A DNA stretch of 64,000 bases from an uncultured Alphaproteobacteria bacterium (lineage in GTDB: Bacteria > Pseudomonadota > Alphaproteobacteria > Rhodobacterales > Rhodobacteraceae): contig CACGWW010000001.1 in assembly GCA_902576905.1 (NCBI GenBank), forward strand, positions 185,001-249,000. The letters run 5' to 3'. Under the pieces are notes generated by a model that made no database searches, had not been told where the DNA came from, and saw only the letters and a list, made by a program, of their open reading frames with translations. Shown here piece by piece: positions 18,979 through 27,654 of this stretch (its first letter is position 1; each line of letters begins with the position of its first letter). The position numbers were made by a program, and so were the translations under genes.

Positions 18979-20813
18979 TACGTACGCCCGAATAGCTTAT
19001 TTATTTTCTCTAAGTCCAATTTTAAATAAGTAGGTCTGCCATGGTTACATTGATCACTATTCGGCGTATTTTCCATTTCTCTCAGTAGAGTATCCATTTC
19101 CTCGTATTTAAGTATTCTGCCTGACCTTACTGACCCATGACACGCCATACTAGAAAAAACTTTATCAATTTTGTTTTCTAAACTCTCAGGAGAATCAAAA
19201 TTTTCCAAATCATCCAAGAGATCAATAAGCAGTGTTTTTGGGCAAATATCTCCCAACACTGCAGGTATTCCTCTTATACATATCGATGCTGGCCCAAACC
19301 TCTCTATTTCTAAACCTAATTGCTTCATAATGCTCTTTTTTTCAATGATGGCATCCACTTCAACACTAGTAAATTCTACTATTTGAGGAACTAATAACTC
19401 TTGGATCGCTATCCCTTGATCATATTTCTGTGCCTTGAGTTTTTCGTACAGAATTCTTTCATGTGCTGCATGCTGATCAACTATAACTAACTCGTTATCA
19501 TTCTGAGCAACTATAAAATTCTTAAATAAATGTGCTTTAGGTGTACCTAGTCTATTATTGTCGGGGCTTTGCGCGTGTTTAATCTTTTGAGTACTATCAT
19601 CTTTTGGATTAACTCTGGTAGCTAAATTCAGTGTTTCTCCAAGATCAAGGCTTTCTCTCCTATCGCTAGAAAAATCAATTCTCTTATGATTTTGAAAACT
19701 CGAATCTTTTCTGAAATAAGAGTAGGCCTGTTTGCTTAAGTGGCTTCTTGCACTAAATCTCTCGACATTCAGACTATTGCGTACCGCAGTTTTAAGACAT
19801 GTTCTAATAAGATCGGGTTTTTTAAACTTGATTTCCATTTTTGAAGGGTGGACGTTTACATCTATTTCTTCACTCGGAACATTGAGAAAAAGTATCGCGG
19901 AGGGGAAACCGCTCTTTTCCAATAGATCCCCATACGCTAATCTTATAAAGCTAAGCAGGGACCGGTCTCTTACAAACCGCCCATTTACAAAAAAATAGCA
20001 CCCATTAGCTTTTCCAGAGATAAAAGTGGGAGATCCGATATAGCCTGTAACTTTTACAGTTTTACTTTCGTAGTCGACTTGCTGGGAGTTGTCCATAAAT
20101 GAATTTTTAAGCACCTCTTGTATTCTTTTGCTCAACCCATTAGAGCCTGTGTATTTTTCCAGCCGTAGAATTTCTCTTGGGTTTTCTTCACCTTTAATTT
20201 CAAAAAGCCTAAAGCTAATCTCTGGGTGTGATAATGCTAATTTCTTCACAACCTCTAGAATAGAAATTCCTTCTGCTCTGTCGGATTTCAAAAATTTTAA
20301 TCGAGCCGGAATAGATTTAAAAAGGTTTTTGATTTCTATAAGAGTACCTTCAAGATATTGCGAGGGCTTAATCTGTTTCAATTCTCCATATCTACTGGAC
20401 ATCTCAAAAGTCTCACTCGCTTCGATAAACTTTGATTTTATTGTTAACTCAGAGACTGACCCGATAGAGGCCAGCGCTTCTCCCCTGAACCCCAGACTAT
20501 TTATGGTTATCAGATCACCAATCGTACGTATTTTAGAGGTTGCATGCCTCGATACAGCTAATGACAAGTCCTCTTTATTAATTCCATAGCCATTATCTCT
20601 TACGCTTAAAAAAGATTTTCCACCATTTGAATAAACTATTTCTATTAAGTTTGCTCCAGCGTCTATTGAGTTTTCTACTAACTCTTTCAAAGCTGAACTA
20701 GGTCTTTCAATAACTTCACCAGCAGCGATTTGGTTGCTGGTATGGATATCGAGTTGCCGTATCCGACTAGGCTGTAAACTTTTAGAAGATAACCCAAGGT
20801 TCTCTAGGTTCAT
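18978..20813 (-). CDS. mutL: DNA mismatch repair protein MutL
   Basis: MutL links mismatch recognition by MutS to strand cleavage. The 611-residue product has the GHKL ATPase motifs in order: ELVENSIDAGA, DNGYGI and GFRGEAL, then the transducer domain with KANGCYFFVNGR. The C-terminal endonuclease motif DQHAAHERILYE is present, which fits alphaproteobacteria that use MutL itself as the nicking enzyme. Ahead lies an 80-nt gap to lspA. Confidence 0.95.
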   Translation of the reverse strand: MNLENLGLSSKSLQPSRIRQLDIHTSNQIAAGEVIERPSSALKELVENSIDAGANLIEIVYSNGGKSFLSVRDNGYGINKEDLSLAVSRHATSKIRTIGDLITINSLGFRGEALASIGSVSELTIKSKFIEASETFEMSSRYGELKQIKPSQYLEGTLIEIKNLFKSIPARLKFLKSDRAEGISILEVVKKLALSHPEISFRLFEIKGEENPREILRLEKYTGSNGLSKRIQEVLKNSFMDNSQQVDYESKTVKVTGYIGSPTFISGKANGCYFFVNGRFVRDRSLLSFIRLAYGDLLEKSGFPSAILFLNVPSEEIDVNVHPSKMEIKFKKPDLIRTCLKTAVRNSLNVERFSARSHLSKQAYSYFRKDSSFQNHKRIDFSSDRRESLDLGETLNLATRVNPKDDSTQKIKHAQSPDNNRLGTPKAHLFKNFIVAQNDNELVIVDQHAAHERILYEKLKAQKYDQGIAIQELLVPQIVEFTSVEVDAIIEKKSIMKQLGLEIERFGPASICIRGIPAVLGDICPKTLLIDLLDDLENFDSPESLENKIDKVFSSMACHGSVRSGRILKYEEMDTLLREMENTPNSDQCNHGRPTYLKLDLEKINKLFGRT

Positions 20814-20893
20814 ATGTTTTTATCCACAATATTTAGTATGTTATAAAAATAGCATACTATTATTAGTACATCAAAGAAGATTCGGCAACCAAT

Positions 20894-21361
20894 CTAGTTA
20901 TGTTTTTCGTCGTACTTGAAAATTAATAGCCCTATTAGCCCAATAAATATAAATACGTCGGCTAAATTAAAAGAATAAGGGTTCCTAATTCCGCAACAGG
21001 TAACATTTACGAAATCAGCAACTGCTCCATATAGAAGTCGATCTATCGCATTACCCAAGGCACCTCCAATAACTAAGGACGCTAGTATTTGAATTAGAAG
21101 ACTTGTCGAATTTCTTAACCAGATAAAAAACACTACAGAGATAGCAATCGAAATCCCGGTCAAAATGTACGCTTGAACAGGACTATCACCCTCAAAAAGA
21201 CCAAAATTTATACCCTTGTTCCAGGCTATGTAGAAATTAATAAACTGATTGTTAAGGTTTAGATAAAGTTTTTGTGCTAATTCCAAATAGAAAACCACAA
21301 ACCATTTAGACACTTGGTCTAAAGCCAGGAAGACAAATGAAAACAATAGAATTTTGTACAT
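20894..21361 (-). CDS. lspA: Lipoprotein signal peptidase
   Basis: LspA is the four-helix inner-membrane aspartyl protease that cleaves the signal peptide of prolipoproteins. The catalytic aspartates are in GNAIDRLLYGAVADF and FNLADVFIF, and N-x-G-I-x-F-G-L precedes them. From the ATG at 21361 the product has 155 residues with the family's usual spacing before DQVSKW; an upstream TTG at 21400 would add 13 residues and is less likely. Confidence 0.92.
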   Translation of the reverse strand: MYKILLFSFVFLALDQVSKWFVVFYLELAQKLYLNLNNQFINFYIAWNKGINFGLFEGDSPVQAYILTGISIAISVVFFIWLRNSTSLLIQILASLVIGGALGNAIDRLLYGAVADFVNVTCCGIRNPYSFNLADVFIFIGLIGLLIFKYDEKHN

Positions 21362-21472
21362 TCCTATATTGATAACGCGCTGCTGTAACAAAGGCCACAA
21401 ATAAAAATTAAATGTCAGAAAAGCAGCTTTTTATCCTTGAATAGAAACGAATAGCATTGTAACCCTTTATGT

Positions 21473-21562
21473 GGACAGGTGGCCGAGTGGTTTAAGGCGC
21501 TCCCCTGCTAAGGGAGTGAGGGGGAAACTCCTCCGTGGGTTCGAATCCCATCCTGTCCGCCA
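21473..21562 (+). tRNA. tRNA-Ser(GCT), attachment site of the island
   Basis: A class II tRNA with acceptor GGACAGG/CCTGTCC, discriminator G and an encoded CCA. The anticodon stem CTCCC/GGGAG frames the loop CTGCTAA, giving anticodon GCT, and a long variable arm (TGAGGGGGAAACTCCTCC) follows, as expected for serine. The last 14 bases are copied at 27498, and shorter or imperfect copies occur at 33968 and 43722, which marks the gene as the integration target. Confidence 0.97.
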
Positions 21563-21563
21563 T
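21549..21563 (+). repeat. Left attachment core (tRNA-Ser end)
   Basis: CATCCTGTCCGCCAT, identical to 27498-27512. It spans the acceptor 3' strand, discriminator and CCA of the tRNA plus one base. Confidence 0.85.
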
Positions 21564-21628
21564 TAAATAACCATAAACCATTGATAAATATACCTATTGT
21601 ATAGTATTATTGTCTTTTACCAACACGC

Positions 21629-21638
21629 TACCCACAAT
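21629..21638 (+). repeat. Arm-type site, left end
   Basis: TACCCACAAT, the same ten bases found twice next to the integrase promoter (27357 and 27369). A degenerate copy (TACCAACAC) lies 11 nt to its left. Such arm-type sites bind the N-terminal domain of tyrosine integrases. This site lies in the 205-nt space between the tRNA and the terminase-like gene. Confidence 0.5.
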
Positions 21639-21767
21639 AAGGTAAATAAATTAGCATGATTTTAAGCTTTTTCGAATTTACAGGTACCCCACCTACCCAG
21701 TACCCCCAAAGACTTGTATTCGTCAGCGCACTATATGTACTGAAAAATGCTCAAAGGATGACCTACA

Positions 21768-22175
21768 ATGTTAACAGCTAAACAAGAAAACTTCATTGAA
21801 CTCCTCGCTGAAGGGACCAGTCAGTCTTCAGCGTATAGAGGAGCTTATGATACCCAAAATATGTCCGATAAGACTGTCTGGGAGGAAGCCTCAAGGCTCA
21901 GGAGACACCCCAAGGTCAGTACAAGGATTTTAGAGCTAGAGAAGGAAAAGGCGGCTAGACGACGCTTACAAGCGGTCTCTCGAGAAGAGAGAGTGCTTAA
22001 TGAATTAGAGAGGATAGCCTTTGGTGATGGACATGTATCAGGGAAGTTAAAGGCAATGGAATTACTTGGTAAACATATTGGATTTTTCAACCCTAAAAAG
22101 GTACCTGAAGTCGAAAGAACTTCAAAAGATTTACTCACTGAAATTCAGGGAAGAATCGGGTCAATCCTAAAATAA
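21768..22175 (+). CDS. Terminase small subunit-like protein
   Basis: The 135-residue product matches the phage small-terminase (Terminase_2) pattern: LTAKQENFIELLAEG at the start, the helix-turn-helix AYDTQNMSDKTVWEEASRL with RRHPKVSTRI, and the late signature KLKAMELLGKHIGFF. Small terminase recognises the packaging site of phage DNA. It stands alone on the plus strand, with no large terminase subunit in the window, which is the situation in satellites that redirect a helper phage's packaging. Its 3' end overlaps the convergent autotransporter end by 9 nt. Confidence 0.8.
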   Translation: MLTAKQENFIELLAEGTSQSSAYRGAYDTQNMSDKTVWEEASRLRRHPKVSTRILELEKEKAARRRLQAVSREERVLNELERIAFGDGHVSGKLKAMELLGKHIGFFNPKKVPEVERTSKDLLTEIQGRIGSILK

Positions 22176-24764
22176 CTTCTTATATTCCAGAGTTGCTGAA
22201 TACTCTGAGCCTCTGTCTGAGGCTTTGCCCTTGGTTAAAAAAGCAATCTCAGAGCTGTAGGAGCTTTTATAAGTAAATCCCAAGCCTAATTCGGCATGAC
22301 CATTAAGCCTCCGGTCAGAATTTGTGGTAAAGCTTGTTGTCTTACCTGAGAAATTTTGCTCAATCTCTGGCTTGAGAATATTGTAAGATGTATGAAGACC
22401 TGCTGATACAAAGGGAATAAAAGAGTTGAGATTATCATTCTTATCTCCCCAGGACATAGTGTTACTGATACCAGCTCTTGCTATTAAGTTAGTCGCTCCT
22501 TTTACTGTCAAGTTCAGTGAGTTAGCGCCTGTTTCGGTAAAGCCATCCTGGTATCCAGCGGTAATCCCTGTATGAAGCGTCAGCGCACTAGAAGCGCCAA
22601 AAGCATCGCTAGACGGATAATCATAGTCAGCACTATAATCGATTGCATATGCATTATAATTCGCCTTTGCGGTTCTTGATATTGCTCCGAAGCTTATTGT
22701 TCGTTGTGAATCTACGAGATTGAATATGAGAGAGAGGTTTGACGTTAGCCTATTGCCATTATCCTGTTTCTCTGACTTATAATTGGAAATACCCATCGAG
22801 GTATAAGTGCTTTTACCTTCAGAATTTTTACTTGTGTTCGTGCCGCCTTGCAACGTAATAGCAACACCCTGTGTTCCAATACCTCCTCCAAAGTCGTAAC
22901 CGACGGTAGTTCCGTAATAACTATAGTCCGAACCGTTTATTCCCAAATTATCTAATTTTTTTTGTTCTCCCGTTGCACCATATCCTCTGACCCACCAACC
23001 GGATGCTCCGAGGCTGACCCATGACCTTTCATCATCAGAAATCTCTGTATCGCCTTCACCTCTAGAGGATACTAAGTTTTGTCGCACTATACTATTAACT
23101 GAAGCAATTTGCTGTTGGTTTGCATGAGCAATAGAATTACCCCCATTAAAATCCAAACTCTCAACAGCTGCATCGTAATTGGTGCCGGTTAAAGCATTAA
23201 GTGCCGTAAGAACGGTGCTTAAGTCACCAGACGCCCCAGTAGTCAAATCATTAACATAGCTTGTGATTGAATCCAGATTTTGATTTTCGGCCGCCACACA
23301 ATTAGACAGTGAAAATGTTATTGATGTTGCGCCATAGGTTGGGGTAGCTGTAGCTCCGGAACACTTAAGTATAGAAACTGTAGAGAATATTCCAGAAACA
23401 CTCGAACCCGTAATGATTGTGAAGCTCTGCCCATCTGTGTAAGTTCCTGCTGATGGACTAATACGTAATGTACCTCCTGCTGTAACAGCACCGGTTGCTA
23501 CAATTTTATCATTATTGCCAGCCGTATCAATTTCAATAACCAAAACAGAGCCGGAATTTAAGGTAACCGCTCCCGATACATTTAGAGTACCAATTGAGTT
23601 ACCTGGTTCTAAATTACCATCACTCACAATGGCTCCAACAGTTCCCGTTCCACCCAGAGTTGCCCCAGAGGAGATTTTTGCTGTTGAGCTGCTGGACGTA
23701 CCGTTAACATAAAGCTTTCCCTGCTTTACGGCAGTTGCTCCTGAGGAACTATTTGTTCCAGTGTAGGTCACTGTATTTGTTCCTACTTTGATCATATTGG
23801 CTGTAGGGTCTCCAATCGAAGTTGATATAGTTTCATTTGAATCATCATCTCCAACCACCAAAACAGCCATTGGAAACATCATCATGTCATTAACAGAAAA
23901 CGTACCCAATGAAGAACCGTCGCTTAGAGAAACTATTCTAAAGGTTGTACCACTTTCCTGAACGTACATTCTTTGATCGTTTGGCGCTATCTGAACACTA
24001 TAATTACTTATACCTGATACAACATTGCCGCTGCTTATTGCTGTAAGCACTCCTGTCGATTTATTAATTGAAACTAACTCATAGCCTCCGCCTGAGCCGC
24101 TTTTTAGGCCATAAAGAACACCGTTTAGATGATCATGTCTAATTGCTGCAACTTGAGATGCTAGTGATAAAACTTTTTCTTCGCCTCCCGCTAAATCCAT
24201 AACATAGATTTTATTGTTGCTTAAATCTAATCGATAATATTTTCTGTTTGGACTATCGACCGCACTTATTGCTGCAGAATTCCAGCTTGTTTGAGCGGTA
24301 GCAAAATTATCTAATAACAGGCTAGATTGCCCCGTCGCTGGATCGATGCTTAAAAGATCATTTTGTGAATTATCTCCTTTATACACTAATAGCTTGTTCG
24401 TAAAACTGTCGTATCCAACAATAGAATGAGAAGTCAATCCTAGGCTTGTTACTGCACCGTTACTTTTTGAGATTGATACGATATCGCTTCCACCACTGGT
24501 TGTTATTCTGGCAAAAACTTTACCTGTAATTGGGTCCGAATCTGATCCATAATCTTGCATTGGCCAGCCTGAGTAACTTGGTATCGTTATAGGATTCTGA
24601 ATATGACTGAATGAACCGTCAGTGGGATTTATTGTTCCAAAACTTCGAGTATCTGGGGTGCCACCTGAAACTACTTTCGTTCCGTATATAGTGTTGTCCT
24701 GACTTAAGACAGGGAAAAGTGGAGCGAGAAAGAACAAAAAAATAAAAATGATTCTTCTAAACAT
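22167..24764 (-). CDS. Autotransporter with beta-propeller-like passenger (cargo)
   Basis: An 865-residue type V secretion protein. Residues 1-21 form a signal peptide. Residues about 22-310 look like a repeat-rich propeller (repeated D-x-x-N/T-G-x-V turns such as DPITGKVFA, DPATGQSS, NKSTGVLTAI). Residues 315-500 hold the autotransporter-associated repeat region (GGTGTVGAIVSDG...EPGNSIG). Residues about 590-865 form the outer-membrane barrel, ending in the terminal aromatic KKLF. The mature passenger would be displayed on the cell surface. It is the only obvious cargo in this element; adhesion or blocking of phage adsorption are possible roles but not shown. Confidence 0.85.
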   Translation of the reverse strand: MFRRIIFIFLFFLAPLFPVLSQDNTIYGTKVVSGGTPDTRSFGTINPTDGSFSHIQNPITIPSYSGWPMQDYGSDSDPITGKVFARITTSGGSDIVSISKSNGAVTSLGLTSHSIVGYDSFTNKLLVYKGDNSQNDLLSIDPATGQSSLLLDNFATAQTSWNSAAISAVDSPNRKYYRLDLSNNKIYVMDLAGGEEKVLSLASQVAAIRHDHLNGVLYGLKSGSGGGYELVSINKSTGVLTAISSGNVVSGISNYSVQIAPNDQRMYVQESGTTFRIVSLSDGSSLGTFSVNDMMMFPMAVLVVGDDDSNETISTSIGDPTANMIKVGTNTVTYTGTNSSSGATAVKQGKLYVNGTSSSSTAKISSGATLGGTGTVGAIVSDGNLEPGNSIGTLNVSGAVTLNSGSVLVIEIDTAGNNDKIVATGAVTAGGTLRISPSAGTYTDGQSFTIITGSSVSGIFSTVSILKCSGATATPTYGATSITFSLSNCVAAENQNLDSITSYVNDLTTGASGDLSTVLTALNALTGTNYDAAVESLDFNGGNSIAHANQQQIASVNSIVRQNLVSSRGEGDTEISDDERSWVSLGASGWWVRGYGATGEQKKLDNLGINGSDYSYYGTTVGYDFGGGIGTQGVAITLQGGTNTSKNSEGKSTYTSMGISNYKSEKQDNGNRLTSNLSLIFNLVDSQRTISFGAISRTAKANYNAYAIDYSADYDYPSSDAFGASSALTLHTGITAGYQDGFTETGANSLNLTVKGATNLIARAGISNTMSWGDKNDNLNSFIPFVSAGLHTSYNILKPEIEQNFSGKTTSFTTNSDRRLNGHAELGLGFTYKSSYSSEIAFLTKGKASDRGSEYSATLEYKKLF

Positions 24765-24965
24765 CCTACTACCCTAAATAATTTTTTCATAAAAGTTTAG
24801 CATTTTTGGTAATTTAAAAAAGGCTTAAAGCTAATTAATAAATAATGGTTTAACCTTTCTCTTTATGACAACCCAAATACCTTATACCTATGGTAGATAT
24901 ATATAGTGTACCCCATGTGATACCTATGATTAGCCAATTTTACTAAAACAGTCTCTCTCGTGGTA
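24765..24965. promoter_or_regulatory. AT-rich gap with ATACCTATG repeats
   Basis: ATACCTATG occurs at 24884 and 24920, 36 nt apart, and ATACCTAT again at 21590 at the other end of the element. The first is part of the palindrome TACCTATGGTA. The gap lies between the replication-type gene and the autotransporter gene, so the repeats could be operator or origin sites; this is inference. Confidence 0.35.
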
Positions 24966-25418
24966 CTAACAACTGATGTAATTATCCAAATTAAGCACAT
25001 GGGTATCTGTATTGGTACCATAAGTTTTCAATTTGGTACTGGGATTCAATTTAAAGTTTTTCCACTTCCCTGACGCAACGTGCTTTCCTATTGGGAGATG
25101 GGTCAGAGCCCACTCCCTAGCTAACTTCTTACGACAATTAAAACTTGAAGGAACAATGCATTCTATTAAACCGACATCTTCTAATTGCTTAAAAGCTCTT
25201 TGAGCTGTCATTTTACTCATGTTGCACTCAATTGCTGCTTCTCGACATCCAAAGGGTATATGGCCATTGTTACTTCCATTATGTCGTCGTAATATTCTTA
25301 TATAAACATATACCGCATCAGCGGATAAGGACCTGAAGGCATCAGAATCCAGTATTGCAAACGGTAGCATTGCAAATCGGCCAGAGGCTCTACCTTTTTG
25401 CTTTAGATATTTTTCCAT
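24966..25418 (-). CDS. Replication-initiator-like winged-helix protein
   Basis: A 150-residue protein whose middle part (SADAVYVYIRILRRHNGSNNGHIPFGCREAA ... MTAQRAFKQLEDVGLIE) is a winged helix of the kind found in plasmid and phage-satellite replication proteins and in helix-turn-helix regulators. The N-terminal GRFAMLPFAILDSDAF resembles the entry strand of such initiators. No primase motif is seen. The gene begins one base after the alpA stop, so it is the last gene of the integrase operon. Replication or regulation are both possible; the assignment is by fold pattern and context. Confidence 0.6.
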   Translation of the reverse strand: MEKYLKQKGRASGRFAMLPFAILDSDAFRSLSADAVYVYIRILRRHNGSNNGHIPFGCREAAIECNMSKMTAQRAFKQLEDVGLIECIVPSSFNCRKKLAREWALTHLPIGKHVASGKWKNFKLNPSTKLKTYGTNTDTHVLNLDNYISC

Positions 25419-25655
25419 TCATTTATCACCCTCGCTATGGATATTTACTTGGCTCGTTTGATTTGCACGCTCTTGCATCCAATTATCTATGGTTTTTTCA
25501 AGCCAACCATTTGCTCTTCCATTTGGAACCAACTTAAATGGTTCTGGGAAACGCCCTTCTTTAATGAGTGCATGAATTGTAGAACGAGCGTATCCGACTT
25601 TTGATGTAAGCTCCTTCATTCTTATTAACCTTAATGATGATCCTTGCTCTGTCAT
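25419..25655 (-). CDS. alpA: AlpA-family regulator/excisionase
   Basis: A 78-residue MerR-like helix-turn-helix protein: LIRMKELTSKVGYARSTIHA then LIKEGRFPEPFKLVPNGRA and WLEKTIDNWMQER, the standard AlpA layout. AlpA proteins activate or assist integrase in P4-type elements. It sits between the 131-codon gene and the replication-type gene in the same orientation, immediately adjoining the latter. Confidence 0.88.
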   Translation of the reverse strand: MTEQGSSLRLIRMKELTSKVGYARSTIHALIKEGRFPEPFKLVPNGRANGWLEKTIDNWMQERANQTSQVNIHSEGDK

Positions 25656-25735
25656 GTCTTAAAAACTCCTTTTTCGTTCAATAAGGGCATAATAGACAAA
25701 GGAGAAACTTTTACCTAAGGACTTAAATCCAGATT

Positions 25736-26131
25736 TTATTCCGGTTGCATACCAAACAACTCAGTCCCTATTTTTTTATAATCGTTATAATTGCGGATTA
25801 AACTCGATTCAGCTGGCAAATCGGGCAACAACTTCTTTACCTGACTCACCGCTTTGGTTATGGAATACCCTAATCCGTCTTGATCCTCTGGGAGAACCGC
25901 AGATGCAATCCATGTCATAGCATATGCTTTTTGTATCTTCGTTTTGCGTGAATACTCTCCTTTTCGTTCCCCTCTTTTAGCTTTCACGCGTAAAGCAATG
26001 TTTGCATCTTTACCAGAAGCTATTTCTTTTAGTGCAGACTTTAAGAACTCTATGTCTTCATTAGAATTTGGTAAGTTTTCTAAAAGATTAACTAGTTTTC
26101 TAAGTCTGGCTTGTCCCTTACGTACACTCAT
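25736..26131 (-). CDS. Hypothetical protein coupled to the integrase
   Basis: A 131-residue basic, helix-rich protein with no motif I recognise. The start at 26131 is chosen because its ATG overlaps the integrase stop as ATGA and has a GAGGAG Shine-Dalgarno 13-18 nt upstream; a longer frame to 26179 would run inside the integrase gene. The tight coupling suggests a role in recombination or its control, but nothing in the sequence proves it. Confidence 0.65.
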   Translation of the reverse strand: MSVRKGQARLRKLVNLLENLPNSNEDIEFLKSALKEIASGKDANIALRVKAKRGERKGEYSRKTKIQKAYAMTWIASAVLPEDQDGLGYSITKAVSQVKKLLPDLPAESSLIRNYNDYKKIGTELFGMQPE

Positions 26132-27345
26132 ATTTCTTGAACTCCTCTTGTAATATTTAAATTGATGTATTGTTCCCATAAAACCATCAGCTCTCTTCGA
26201 CGCTCAAGCTGATCACCACGCCTATAGGCAGCTTCGGTTTTATTTTTAATTTTATGAGATAAAGCCAGGTCAACTGTTTCAATAGGAAATTGAGCTTCCT
26301 CTGTTGCCCAGTCTGTAAAGGTACTACGAAAGCCATGAGGGGTAACATTCGTTATATGCATCTTTTTAACCAATGCTCGAAATGCATTATTACTTAAACC
26401 TGTATTATGCTTAAGTCCTGGGAATACATATTCAATAGGATTCCTATTGGATTTAATACTGTTAAGAATTTCTATGGCTCTTGAGCTGAGGGGTACTCGA
26501 TGCTCTATTGAACCCTTCATACGATCAGCAGAGATAGTCCAAACTTGTTCCTTAATATCTATTTCACCCCACTTTGCACCAGTGACCTCGCTAGTACGAG
26601 AAGCGGTAAGGATTGCGAATTCAAATGCCAATGGAGAAAACCCAGCCCTATTCCTTAATTTTTCTATGAAAGCAGCAATCTGTTTGTAGGGTAAAGCAGG
26701 ATGGTGACGAACTCTTTTTACTTTGGATGTTTTAGGGAGAATCTTGTCTAGATGCCCTCTAAGTCGAGCAGGGTTCTCACCAGTTACATAGCTTCTAGCC
26801 TTAGCGTAATCCCAAATTGTCTCTATGCGTTGACGAACCCGACTTGCTGTTTCTGCTTTTGATACCCATATTGGCTCTAAGACTTTTAAAATCAAATCGG
26901 TGGATATCGCTAATATTGGTAAATCACCCAATAATGGGAATGCATATGTGTTAAGTGTATTGTTCCATTGCTGTGCGTGTTTTGCATTTTTCCATTCGTG
27001 TGACTTTGAGGCGATACATGCCTTTGATATTTCATTAAATGTCAGATTGCGTGCTTGAGCAAGTTGGAGTCTACTATTATTAGCTATACGTTCTTCAATA
27101 GGGTCTTTGCCCTCGAGCACCAGTTTTTTACTGTCCTGTGCCCATTGTCGCGCCTGTGCGAGGTCAACAAACTTATGAGAACCTAAACCCATCTCCCTCT
27201 GTTTTTTTGTAACCGGGCTTTTATATCTAAACAGCCACGATTTAGTACCTTGGTTTGATACTTGAAGATACAAGCTATCTCCACATCTGTGGTAACCTTT
27301 TGTTGTTACCGATTGAACACTTTTTGCTGAACTTAGGAATGGCAT
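26128..27345 (-). CDS. P4-type tyrosine integrase 1
   Basis: A 405-residue site-specific tyrosine recombinase. The N-terminal DUF4102-type arm-binding domain (GDSLYLQVS, SWLFRYKSP, MGLGSH) is followed by the catalytic residues Arg250 (TASRTSE), His337 and Arg340 (PHGFRSTFTDWA), His364 (LSHKI) and the nucleophile Tyr374 (AAYRRGD). The set is complete. The gene's 5' end lies 150 nt from the right attachment core at 27498, with two arm-type sites between. It heads the four-gene operon that ends at 24966. Confidence 0.93.
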   Translation of the reverse strand: MPFLSSAKSVQSVTTKGYHRCGDSLYLQVSNQGTKSWLFRYKSPVTKKQREMGLGSHKFVDLAQARQWAQDSKKLVLEGKDPIEERIANNSRLQLAQARNLTFNEISKACIASKSHEWKNAKHAQQWNNTLNTYAFPLLGDLPILAISTDLILKVLEPIWVSKAETASRVRQRIETIWDYAKARSYVTGENPARLRGHLDKILPKTSKVKRVRHHPALPYKQIAAFIEKLRNRAGFSPLAFEFAILTASRTSEVTGAKWGEIDIKEQVWTISADRMKGSIEHRVPLSSRAIEILNSIKSNRNPIEYVFPGLKHNTGLSNNAFRALVKKMHITNVTPHGFRSTFTDWATEEAQFPIETVDLALSHKIKNKTEAAYRRGDQLERRRELMVLWEQYINLNITRGVQEI

Positions 27346-27356
27346 TATTTATTTCT

Positions 27357-27378
27357 TACCCACAATTCTACCCACAAT
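27357..27378 (-). repeat. Paired arm-type sites beside integrase 1
   Basis: TACCCACAAT occurs at 27357-27366 and 27369-27378, two direct copies 12 nt apart, directly upstream of the integrase gene. On the minus strand they read ATTGTGGGTA. The same word is found at the element's left end, and its relatives TTTGTGGGTA head the downstream repeats A and B. Confidence 0.6.
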
Positions 27379-27497
27379 AGAGTATCAGATTTTAGTGTAA
27401 ATCTCTAGACTTTACTGGACACAGAATACCAAAATATCCAATAAAATATGGATAAAATAGTATTTCTTTAGACTGCATTAGATTTAGGTTTGGAAGA

Positions 27498-27512
27498 CAT
27501 CCTGTCCGCCAT
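27498..27512 (+). repeat. Right attachment core of element 1 / left core of element 2
   Basis: CATCCTGTCCGCCAT, an exact copy of the tRNA-Ser end. It lies between the two oppositely oriented integrase genes and so is shared by both elements. Confidence 0.85.
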
Positions 27513-27622
27513 AGCTCATTCCAATTTGTGTCACCATGTTCCATTTCCCCTTCTGGGGTTGGGTTTGGCTTGCAAAGTCTCTGAAACGCCCTTTCACTGA
27601 AAGTCGAGGTTATCCGCAACAA

Positions 27623-27642
27623 TTTGTAGGTAATTTTGTAGG
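27623..27642 (+). repeat. Paired arm-type sites beside integrase 2
   Basis: TTTGTAGG at 27623 and 27635, two direct copies 12 nt apart just before the integrase 2 start. Repeat D begins with the same TTTGTAGG. The period equals that of the integrase 1 pair. Confidence 0.55.
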
Positions 27643-27654
27643 AAAGGACATCCC

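Larger units (their letters stand above)
21549..27512. mobile_element. Integrated phage-satellite-like element (5.9 kb)
   Basis: The 15-bp sequence CATCCTGTCCGCCAT is present at the tRNA-Ser 3' end (21549-21563) and again at 27498-27512, and an integrase gene points inward from the right copy. Between them lie integrase, a 131-codon gene, alpA and a replication-type winged-helix gene in one tight operon, then an autotransporter, and a small-terminase-like gene on the other strand by the tRNA. There are no capsid, tail or lysis genes. Integrase, AlpA, replication-type protein and TerS without structural genes is the plan of phage satellites. Confidence 0.82.
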
